Origin: Arctopsyche grandis
Taxonomy: Eukaryota; Arthropoda; Insecta; Trichoptera; Hydropsychidae
Reading direction: 5' to 3'
Assembly: GCF_051622035.1 (NCBI RefSeq)
Contig: NC_135355.1
Location: forward strand, 4,030,001-4,094,000
Length of the DNA stretch: 64,000 bases
The notes below the pieces were generated by a model that saw nothing but the letters and a program-made list of their open reading frames with translations, was not told where the DNA came from and searched no databases. Below, piece after piece: positions 34,701 to 47,800 of this stretch. Every line of letters starts with the position of its first letter. The stretch's first letter is position 1. The position numbers and the translations under genes are program-made.

Positions 34701-37700
34701 GCTTCGATGACACAAATATCACTTGCGGCAACATCATTTCGGTGTCGCTCTCGTAATTGGATCTAATTAAACCGCGAGCCGCCCCTGTGAAACTTAAAAG
34801 CGATGACGGATTTAGTACTACCGTACTGCTCCCTTGTCTATCTGTCAGTCTTGAATTAATTTTTAGTCCCAACACAATATGTCGTGAGTGCGACAGTGAC
34901 GGTGACGTTGTGATTGATTTCGGGCACATTCGTGGTAAAAGTCATACTGAATATATATGTATATACCGTGATTACACTGTTGGACATTAAAAATGGTTCA
35001 GCGATGAGAAATGACTTTTCTATAGATCTATGCCCAGTAAACACAAATCTGGTAATAAAAAATGTTGATTGGCTCGAGATTCGGAGATACATATATAATA
35101 CGGGAGGAAAAGCCTGTTCCTCTTGTTCCTGTTGTATCCTGCTCGCGAAAATTAAGTGAGTATGTACGTGAGTATATACCGTTTACCATGCACCCTTTTT
35201 TTTTGATCTTTTGATTTTCGATCTTTGCCTTCCCATATTTGTGTTTTCGGGCGTTTCACATTAGGGCCCGTGACGGAGACCGGTTAAAAACATATTTTTA
35301 AAAATTTTAACATTTTCTAGATACATATGTATATTATATGTATATATTTGCATGTCGTTGGTTGTTTTATATGTATGTATATCGAAATCCCTGAAGTTAT
35401 AAAAATGATTATTATAATATATAAAACTAGTGGCATTTATGTCTACATTACATTGTTTACATATGTGGTTATTACAGAATTAGCGGTTATTTCTGTATAA
35501 GTTCTGTTACAAGTTATAATGACAGAGATTCTTTTAACACCAAAATTCGTTTATTTTATCAAGGTAAGCCAGTTATCAATAGAATTTTGGTTATTAATCC
35601 ACAAGAATAGTCAAAATATGATTTTTCTCAGTGTAATTTAATTTAATTTTCATATAATGACAATTTAATATATTATCCCTATTAATTCAATTCAGATTCG
35701 TGTAAATACTAGTACGAGTTTTTAGCTCGAATTTTACCAATTTAAAATTCGGCACACTTCCAATTAACCCTTTTAAACGAAAACAAAAAATAGTGTGGCC
35801 AGAACACTATCCCAATAAACATGTTCCAGTAGAAAATACTCAATATAAAATAGTATTAACAGTGGAAAAAAATCCCAAATGAAAATACGTACTTTTGACT
35901 TTTGATTTGAACTGGACGACTACTTAGAGAGATTTGAAAGCTGAAAAGTACTACAAATGAAAGATAAAACAACCGACTATAGATTACAATATACATTTTG
36001 AACAGAAAATTGACACATTTTGAGACATCGACCGAATAACACCAAGATATAGAAAAATCGCGCGATGTAAAAAACATATATATCTCCGAATCTCGAGCCA
36101 ATCAACATTTTTCTCGAAAGCCTGTTCCTCTTGTTCCTGTTGTATCCTTTTCGCGCAAATTAAGTGAGTATGTACCGTTTACCATGCACCCTTTTTTATC
36201 TTTCAATTTTCGATCTTTGCCTTCCGATATTTGCGTTTTCGGGCGTTTCACATTCGGGCCCGCGAGGTAGACCCGTTTTTAACTACTATACATTTTTAGA
36301 TTTCCCTGTTAATTTTATTTTTACTAACCTCTTCTTACTTCCACTAACGATTAAAAGTCAGTAAAAATTTTGACTCTTATTATACATACATATGCATATA
36401 CACATGAAAAGTCTAACAGGCAATTTATTACGCTGTATATACAAACATTAAAATAAGAAAACATTATACATACATATGTATGTAGATACTAAACAGAAAA
36501 AATAAATGTAAAATAGACAATGGTCACAGGCTCAGTAGTCATTAGAATAGACCAAAACATAATGTATAGACAATAAAAAGCATTAAAAATTAAAAACTCA
36601 ATATACATATTTGTGTATCGGATGAACATTTTTTCTTGGACGCATAATATTCTTGAGTTTTTTTGATTTTTAAATACTTTTTATTACAACGAAATTATGT
36701 TCACAATACATCTATATCTATTTAAATATCTACTGATCTACTGATGATTTTCTATTTTACAATTTTAATTTCATTTTGTTAGTAATCATAGTATTATAGT
36801 ATTCTTCTTATGTTTATGTACAGGCGTTATAGTTGAACGGGAACCTTATCGTTACTATCGTATTTGATTTGATTTTTAAATGCTTTTTATTATTACTAAA
36901 TTATGTTCACAATACATCTTATATCTATGTATTTTAATAGCTACTGATCTACTGATCATTTTATATTTCACAATTTCAATTTAATTTGGTTAGTAATCAT
37001 AGTATTATATTATTCTAATGTTAAGCATAATAGGAAAAATAGCTCAGAAACCTATTTACAATTCTTATAAATGCTCATAATACATCTAATACATAATATT
37101 AATTAAAGACTCTCTAAATTCGATGATCTAAAGCAGATTATGTTTAGGTAATCTGTGTTTATAATATTGTTGAGTTAGAGAGGACTTTAGCTTAATTGTA
37201 GTGTTTATTTTATTTATAGTTGCCTCATTTTTAGTAAGAAATAATATAAATTGCTAAGATTTTCAATCAGTATTGGATGCCGAAAGGTTAGCACTAATAA
37301 TCAAGATCGTAATAGAATAGAAAAAGTTGATTAAATCAGCAATAATTTAATTTACAAAACGTCCCATATCTCTGCCGCTCCCTAAAAGCGCATTGTTCTC
37401 CCCGACCTAACATCCGAATTACAGGGGCGTTGCCGCTCATTTGCAACGAGTGCATCTCAATCTTTGCCAACGTGTGGGTCTTCAGACACTCAAAATGAGG
37501 ATGAGGAGAGAGGGGAAGGGGGGGGGGTAAGAGAGGTTCTCGATTTATTAAAGTGCGAATAAATCAGGGTTGGCGCGACAACACCGAGCTAATTATACCG
37601 CGAGAAGCGGCCCACGCGACGTACATGCAGAAAACGCACTTAAACGATATTTACTGTCGTTCCAATTAAAACCGTACATTCCCCGGTGGTTGACACCGCA

Positions 37701-38772
37701 AGATGGATGGGGGTCTCGGTGGGTGTGTGGATGTTGTGTGTTACCAAGATGTTGCGCCGAGACAGCCCAACCACCCACTCGCAAATCGGAGCTTTCGCTA
37801 AAGCTCTATATCTATCACGTCGTCTAACAATCTAGCCATTTTCGGCAGCCTAAGACAGTGTGTCTATGTAGTTTCAAATTTATAGGACGATCTTGTTACA
37901 GCCTAAATAAAATGCGAAAGCTTGTTGTTGATTGTTTTGGGGTGGGTTCGGCTTGGGCTTAATGAGGTTAAAGTTAATTGAAGCTATTGCAGTTTCATTT
38001 TGGATATCGTTAAACAAATATAATCATATCGTCCCATACATAAGAACCAGCAGAATACACTTGTGGTTAGCATATAATGCTTTGAACAAACGGATTCAAA
38101 TCCCACTGGCTTCTGCTGGCCATACCTTGGATTTGTCACTACAGGTGGATCGTTCCCTATCAGAGTTTGCCAATTTATCTGATTTTCATTGAAACAGTTC
38201 AATTTGTTTCAAACTGAAACATTGAATCAAATTGACAACCTTACCCATTTTCTTGCAAATTTCGAATTAATTTTTAATTTATAATTTTTTATAACAATTC
38301 CCGCATCTCCTTTTATAGCCCTCTTCTACCAAATGGATAATAGAATCTTCATACATATGTATATCTAATTTATGTATATATTCTATCTACTTTATTGATT
38401 GATGTGGTAAACCATATATATGTTTTGAAAATCTTCTACATTATAAAAATGAATTTTTGTAAGTTTGTTATGTAAATCTACAGTTATTTGACAACCATCG
38501 AATTTGGCAAATAGTGTCGTAGTAAACAAACAATCATTTTCTATACAAAGTATTCGGAAAATATTCAATGTTTTTACTTTTTTCAAATTCAATTCACTTT
38601 ATTTATATTTTTATCATATTATAAAATGTATAATCATATTATAAATTACGCTTAAGCTCTGATACAAAATAAGCCTTATTGAGAAATTTTTGAATAAGAA
38701 TATCGGTTGATGCTCGAGTAAACGATGCCTGAATTAAACGTTACATTATATATTATTATAAAATACTAATGA

Positions 38773-38871
<99 letters not shown>

Positions 38872-41800
38872 CATATTCTATACTATAAATGCCTAATGCT
38901 AAATATGATTAATTAGCCTCGTAACGCTTTCCGATGATGATATAAGATTTGTGTATAAATAACCACTTTTTTTTCCAATTCATTTCACTTGTCCAAGTCA
39001 TATTATAAAATACGTTCAAGCTCCGATAAAACATAAGCCTTGTTGAACGAGAATATCGGTTGATGCTTGAGTTAAACGTTACTTTGTATATATTATTATA
39101 AAATACTATTAATTATATCTATATATACATACTATAAATACCTGATGGTAAATATGATAAATTAACCTCTTAACGCTTTCCTATAATGATATAATAAAAT
39201 TCGTGTATAAATTAGCCCTTATTCTATAGTATCGAATAGTTTAAAAGTGGCTTATTTGTGGATTCAAATTTGAACGTATAATTTAACAAAACAAATCGTA
39301 GAATTGTTTCATATTCTTACTGTAGATGTTCTTAATTATAATGATGATTTTTTTTTATTTCATTTACAGTCATTTATCTCAAAATCAGAAGTAGTCTAGA
39401 CTTGTACAATAGTTAGATTCAACAGACATATGCAGGATAAAAGGCCGTTATTGAAATCATCAATGTATTCAAGGATTACACACACAATGAAAGACATGTC
39501 AGAAATCATGGGGAAAGATTTGATTGATTACATTTTCAATCGATCACATTTATCCGTTATACAATGTACAATAGGTATATGCTTACTTCTACGGCTATGA
39601 AGGGTTTTATTTTACATTGGTAATGTACATTGAAAATCTCCTCGAGAGATTCTGATCGTTTCGCGAGACTTACGCTGGATTATTTTCCGTTTTATGACCC
39701 GCCGTATAAAACGAAGCGCGAGAGCGAAAGCTCGATAAGGGCCCTCGAAAGGGGAGATGATAAACGTTTGAAATATTATAATATATCAACAAATTGAGAA
39801 TCGTTTCGAGAGATAGGGAGAGCTCTTTCGAGAAGAAGAGTTGCACGTGAGCTTCCAATGGTTGCGACAGGTCGCACAGACACTGTCACGTGTTTTCGTA
39901 ACGGACATGTGTAATAATAAATAGAGAGAAATAAAAACAAACATTTGCGGATGACAGTGCCACCCCCTCATGATTCATGGGGACACTTATGGGGAGCAGA
40001 TGACAGTGGCGGGGGATGAAAGTGCACCATCAAAAGCCTTGCTCGGATGACAGTCGTCCCATTGTAGTTTTTCATACGAAAGAGTACGCGAAAGAATTGT
40101 AAAAAACATTGTAAACATAAATATATATGAACTATATGAAAGATACTGAAAAAGACCTGCGAATGAAACGTCACGGTGTTACTTCTCAAATTTTGCCGAC
40201 TTTAAAAGTCGTCTGAGAGTTTCACCAACGATACAAATCTTCTACAGTACATATATATTGTATCAAAAAATAATGCTTAAATTTTATGTACACGATTACT
40301 ATGTCTATGGCAGGGGTTTCAAATATAAAGAATCTCTACATATACAAAAGTCATAAATGAGTAAATGGTAGACATAAATTCTAGTCTATTATAGCTTTCA
40401 AAATATATACATGTATGTACTTTCTACATGATTGATTATCATCCTAAAAAAATTGCACTCCCAATTTATGGTTCAAATCCTAGTACTCACATAGTTGCTT
40501 AAACTATTTACATACTATTACCTAAACACAATTTGCTTTAGATCGTCAACTTTGAGGTGTCTTTATTTTTTTTAATTTATGAATGGGTACTTGGGAAAGG
40601 TGGCATAAGCGATGGACTCAAGGGTTTTTTTAATACATAAAGTATAATACAAAAAATTAAATATCCAATAAACAAAACTAAAAAAAAACCCGAAAACCTC
40701 AAAATAGAGGGAAAAAAAATTCAAATGTGAAAAAATCATAACTTTATCTATGTATTATTTGACGAATATAAGGATTAAAAACAAAATTCGATGATGAAAC
40801 ATACATACACGTTCACATGCTATGAGAGCATTTTCGCTACAAGTTTGAGCGCTAATGTGGGGAAACTCAAACAAGACAAAATTTCTACTTCCGGTGATTG
40901 GATTTTGTTCAAACATTTCTCACTACTTATTATCACTATAATTATCATAATTATAAAATATCAAGAAGATAGAAGTAATTTAAAAGGTAGAAATAAAATA
41001 ATTAAATATTGTTTTAAGAAAACTTCCTACTTCCGGCTTACGAATTCCAAAACCTTATCAACTCGAAGCTGGTACATAAAAATACAAATATAAATTTTCA
41101 GCTCAATACGTTCAAAAGTGTGGAAAAAATCGTGTGGTCACAACATTTTTAAGTGAAATTTATTATTTTAAAATCAAATTTGTTATTTTTTCTTTGTTTA
41201 CATGCTTTTTCTGTTTACTTCATCTATTAATACTACGTACATAGATAATATTAAAAAGAAGATAATAATGCATAATAATACAATAGATAAAGTGGAGAAT
41301 GGAAGAATTTTTATTTTATTTTTAAGTTTATATTTTAAATGGTATAACTTACTAGTAGTTACTTATTCATTGGATATACTATTTCAAGTATTTATTTAAA
41401 AATAAAAATGTATAAAATATACTACAATTTCTAATATTTCCCCACGGATGACCGGTATAGACGTCATGAGTAAATTTACAGTAGCTCGAATAGCTTGATT
41501 TAATGTGTAAACAATATATTTCAGGCGTAACTTCAGGTGTACATTGACTAATTTGGTTATTTAATTAATAATACAATACATATATAAATATTTATGGTTG
41601 AAAAGTCGATTTAAAACTTCACTGAAAAAAAAATCTATGCTGCAAATCAAAATAATATACATATGTACATATGTATATCACCATTATAAAGGTTTGGGGA
41701 TTAAGTCGAACAATATATAAATGCACAAATAAAACCCGTATTATATTATATTTATAAGGAATATATGTACCTTCAAGATACTTAAATGAAAATATTAAAA

Positions 41801-44800
41801 AAAATATATATGCTGCAAATCAAAATAATATACATATATCGCCATTATAAAGGTTTGGGCATTAAGTCGAACAATATATAAATGTACAAATATAACCCGT
41901 ATTATATTATATTTATAAAGAATATACCTACAAAATACGTACATACTTAAGTATTTATGTACACAGATAAATAGGTATTTGATGTATGTATATATGTCTA
42001 GATTGACCTACATATCGGTCCTTTTCGACCCGAGATATAATACATATAACTATGTAAGGTACAATAGATAAGATACAGAGAGATGTTCAAATACTGTGTT
42101 GGATTTAAGTTCAACACTTTGAGGACGAGCCTAACATAGTTTCCTAACAATTACGCAAATAAAGCAATACGGGTTCCACATTGCGTGCGGGTCGTTTATC
42201 AAAACTTACCCAAATACATAGGTATATATTGTAGTATTCGAGGAATTGCCGAGTGAAATAATATTACACAACGTTGAATGTTTGAAAAGGCTCGACTCAT
42301 CGAAAGCTTTCGCTGCGACTGATGTGTGCACAATGGAAGTGTATAAAAGGGTACACAGAGACAAAGCAATTTTTTCCGAACGTTGCGTCGTCGTCAAGGG
42401 GTTGAATGAAGTTATATGAGGCGAATGTACTATGCTGGAAAATCTGCTAGTTTTTCTTTTCTCTTTTCCTTATATCAAAGTGAACGATGTCTATTGTGTA
42501 TATACATACATATACGTACATAGTATTGAGTTGTATTAAAGCTACATACATATGTCATTTCTTCGCAATGAAATTGCGACAAAGTTTTCATATTGTAATT
42601 ATTTTTTTATAAACATATTTTTCTAATGTGTATCATTCTTGTAATTTTCCATAGATATATACCAGGAAGGCTTGACAGGAAGACCCCAATGCGCCTTCCT
42701 GGACAATTAATGACAAACAATGCAGCATTTTATTATTACATAAATCACTGTATTTCCAGAAGTTGAAGAACACGAAATAACAATTAATTAATTAATTGAA
42801 GAATCAATCCTTTGAGACATCTGTGGATTTAGATTTTGTACACAATTTTTACAAATTATGCACACAATAAATACAGAAGATTTGTGACTATAGGAAAGAT
42901 AATTTTTTCCAATTTTGAGGAACTGTTTCAACAATGATCAGATAAAATTGGCAAACCATAATAACAAACGATCCATTTGGAGTCACAAATACCCCAAATC
43001 TAACCAGCAGTATGGCAGATCGAACCCCAATGATCACTTGGTGCTAAACATACACGCTACCATTAAGCCATACTGTTGGCTTATGTGTATGAATATGTTA
43101 CAGTCGAAGTTTTCACTCCTGTTCATGTATGAACTTACTAGAAATTAGTTGGTAACAGTCAAAAGCTATCTTTAGATAGACTCACCAGGTGTTGCATGAA
43201 ACTATTAGCTGTCAAAACCATTGAGATGTCAAAATGCCAAGTATTTAAAAGGGAAATCCTATCCCCATTTCTTTTAAATTGCGATCCAAGCTTACATATG
43301 TATGTACATGCATAGATAGTGGGAACAACGATTGAGAATACTTTAGTTTATGTTCGTTTGACATTTTTTCTTTTATGAATATTATAAGGGCACAGACACA
43401 CAGAGTAATATGTGGTACATGCTTTTTAAAACGCTAGTACACCTGATCTATTACAGAAACATACCCTGTAAGGTGAAAACACACTGAAGGGAACGGCACG
43501 GCACGTCTTCGTGCCTTCCAGCCAAGGAAGGGCGTTCCAAGTTCATTGTTAATTTAAATACTGATATTAAATCTCTAGTATTTATACATATCATCAATAG
43601 CGATGAACCAGTTTACCTTTCAGATCGAATACGAGCCCATAATCTCCGTCCGTTAATAGATCGTAACCGTTTCGACAGTGGGATAGTTGTTTAGTGGCCA
43701 TTAGGGAAAGCGGTTGCATTTCTGATGGCCCGAACATTAGTCATTTGATTAATTTAGTTATGGCCCCGGACATTCAATTAAACAGCCCTGGCCGGCTGCA
43801 GATGCACCGGCCGATAGCGTAAATTATTCGCTGCCAAAATACGAGCCGCCCCTGCACATATTTATGGGTCGATAACGTTTCGCACTAATCCCGTCCACTG
43901 TAATTTAATTAGATTGATCCGATTAGATATCGTATTTTACACTGAAAGCTCAAATTAGCAATTTTTTCTTTAAATTTAATATTAATCTAAGTGAAACTTT
44001 GTGAAAGCGCGATGCACCCTTACAAAATGCAGGGTACAAACCACGCTCATTTTCTAACAACAGCTATAACAAGTTTGGATGTGTCAAAATCTGTCCGAAC
44101 GTGTCAAGACAATAACAGTCCTGTTCAGTTCTTCCTCGTATTATTAAGGCTTTAAAGGCAGAGACACACAGAGAGGTGAATAGCATGAGTTTTTTATACA
44201 TTCCATTTTCAATATATGTACATATTTAGATAAAATATTCCTTTTCAATATCATAAACATATATCTACGTATATAATATCGCTATTATGTGCCTATCTGA
44301 GATAACGCTCGCCGTACTATAATAGTCGTAACAATTCGACATACATACATATTTATTTATTTTATTTTTATTTTTATTGTTACAAATCAATATACACTCG
44401 TCATTACAGATTTGCTCACATGCGACGGGTGTACGTTAACGAAATACAGAATACATAAACAATCAGAAATCAGAAATACAGTAATACATATACAATCAGA
44501 ATATATAGCATATAACAATTAATCAGTAATAATAATCATAGAGACATCTATGGATTATTTTTAGATTTTTTTTGTGTACAATTTTTATACATATAATAAA
44601 TACGAAATTATAGAGATGTCTATAGAGATATCTATAGATTTCAGATTACTGTGTATAATTATTACAAATTATACACAGGCAGATTTTGTGACAACAGGAT
44701 TAGATCAAATACCAATTTTCAGGAACCGTTTCAGCAATGATCAGATAAAATTGGCAAACTATGATAGAGAAACGATCGATTTGGAGTCACAAAACCCCAA

Positions 44801-47800
44801 ATCTAACCAGCAGATGGCGAGGACTCGAACCTTTGACCTCAGTGGTGCTAAATATATACGCTACCACTAAGCCAAACTACTGGCTTAGTGGTAGCTTTTT
44901 TAGCTGTACGTCACAGCTAAAAAACAAAGATTCTATATATACTGATCACAACTAATATTTTCGCTTGGCAGAGAATTTACCGCCATCTATTGAAAATTTA
45001 TTTAATTAATTAATTAATTTTTCTATTGGTGTTTTATATTGTTTATATTTGAAACAAGTAACAATTCCATGTCTCTCACAAGTAATACTATGTGAGAGCA
45101 GGATGCAAACTTTGTACCTTACTAGTGTGTAATTTTTTAATGTTATTATTATACTGGAAGCAATGGTTTAAAATTCCCACCTTAATAACCCTGATCTTAC
45201 AGATATTAGAGGCAATGCCTAAAAAAAACCTGTTTTAAAATTGGTCGACAGATAGGTCGACAGAACATTGCTTGAGATTTAGTGAAAAGTAATAATCGAA
45301 TGACAGTTCTGACTTTTCAATGAGATAAAGACATTCTAAAAGATATGCCAAAATGCAGCAAGCTTGGGTGCTGAAGAATTTTTTTCCTGATGCAATGGCT
45401 AGAATCAAAGGAAACTAATTTCTATCAAAGGGTTAGAAGGGTTGAGACAAATGTTTCAACTTTCTATATAATTCAATTATGTATATGTATTTTCTGGAAG
45501 CTTTTTGAATGCCTTTCGGTATGTACATACATATGTACAATATACAAAAAATATAATACAAAGTATACTTGATTTGAATTTTTGGTCTGTCTCCCTTGAG
45601 TGATCAATCACATTCGCTAAAACAAAGCTCGATCGGACCCTTCCCCTTCTGGCGTGTATAATGTCACGGAAGTCAACCCCTCGATGACAATTTTTCCTTT
45701 TCGCAAACATGTTCGTGTCTTAGTCATCGTTCGCTATTAGTAAGCTGAGTAATCATGTGTATGAGTCGGTTCTTATATAGGGTATGTAAGCTTATTGTTC
45801 CGTGTCAGCTTTCAGCCAGTACGAGTGAGTGTCTCTTTGTGCCTTTTTTCGATTTCAATGTCTCCTTTGTCTTTCGTGAAGGGAGAGAGACGGCGAGAAA
45901 AGGCTCGTGATGTGACTTTCTATCATTTAAAACCCTTTGCTAGGATTTCTCGCCGTTGAAAATGCACAGAAATAATTATTTTCCGCAAAAGAACCGTACT
46001 TAAAACCAAACGGTATACTTTTTAGTTAAAATAATATTTTATATGATTAAATCATATCGAATCCATTTTTTAATATATTGTTAATTAATGCCATATTTAC
46101 AACCCTTTTATAACCAACATTAAAATATAATTTTTAGATTCAAATGATTGCTTAAATTTCAATGGAATGTTTGTTTGAAGCTTAAAAAATCAAATTCAAT
46201 TGCGGCCTATTTTATCTTGGTTTTGATCATTTTTTAAGTAAATTATATTAGATTAGGCTATTTTGCGTAGTATATAATAAGATTGGGTAATGTTTGGTTA
46301 TCTATATAAATTAAAAATAATTATATTTATAATCAATCACACTAAGAAAGAGATTAATCACATTGAATGTAAGATATGTATCATATGTCTTGTTTTATAT
46401 GTATCATATCTAAATTTTATCTACCCTAGCAATGCTAACGATGCTTTTGCATAAAATCATTTCACAGATTCTTCTTGTATTATATCAGAGAAGCTGGATA
46501 AATCCATGGAAGTGGATTATTTTATATTTGCTCAAAATCGTACTGCTTAAATTCCTTTTCGACAGATTCAAAGTGTTCTTTCAGATGATTATTATTATAT
46601 CAAGTACACCTTTTCAGAATCCTATAATACCAATCAAAAATAAATTTTACATCATGTTCAGATGCTTATTCAATATCTTCTTAGTCTTTGTAATTCGTGT
46701 AAATTTTAAATCAAATATCGTTCACTATTAAATGAAAATAATTATATGTAAGTATTCATTTGATACATGGGAAATTCAAACCGCACCTAATTAGTATCGA
46801 AAATCACCCCATCGTTTATTACACCTCCTAAAACATACCACCTTGCCTAGCGAACTACAGAGTAGCAAAGGGTAAAGGCGATTTCGTAATTATAAAAATA
46901 AATTAACGTTAAGGGGTACATAAAGTGTGTAACCTTCTGGTTCGCGGCTCTGCAGAATTTACGCTCGTTGTAAATGAATTACAGCCATAAAATAAATCAC
47001 AGGTTCACCCCCCCAGGGTAGTAAACTGTCCTCGGACCTTACTTCCGAAAGGTTTTATCCCATATTTACGACGACCGAAGCTCGATAATGTATAAATTTA
47101 TAGATATATCACAGTCTGAACGAAAGCGCAAGCGCAAAGTTGCACACCGAATCAAAAATATCAGATGTTGAGATATACATATGCTCTGAGTATATCATAT
47201 GTGTATGTACGTACTTACTTACTTCCCAATTCCTGAGAGTTTCCATCTCATTTTCTATCCCGGGAACATCTGAATGACATAGATGGATGACCGAATGAGT
47301 TCGCTTTCAGGACTCGTTCAGATTAAGTCCTTTCATGCGAGAGCGTATTCAATTTCGCAACTTAACGAAGTATCCGATAGGTATATACGCAGTGAAGTCT
47401 AATTAACTCTATATATATATATATATATATTATAATATTATCTGGCGTTCTACATATAAAATTACCAGAAATTCACACATGGCTGGGGAAGCTTTTAAGC
47501 TCGAATGAATGAAATGAGTACTACAGGTATAAAATGTAATAAAACGATCCATTATAATTATTTACAAATTAATTTAATTATTATTTACATTGTTGAGTAA
47601 TATCGAATCTAAATGACTTTAAAGGAAATTTAAAATCTCAATATGTAGTATTTCTATAAATCATAGTCATCAAGTCCAGTTGCAAAGATGTTTGAATCTT
47701 AAAATTGTATACATGCATCTACGGACGAGAGGTGCTGTATTACATAAAAATTAAATCAGCTGATAACTAAAAATAAAACTATCACTGTTTGATCTGTGTA

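Noticed and set aside
38779..38870. AT tract as an origin or centromeric repeat
   Set aside because: A simple dinucleotide run within a local duplication; nothing else supports such a role.
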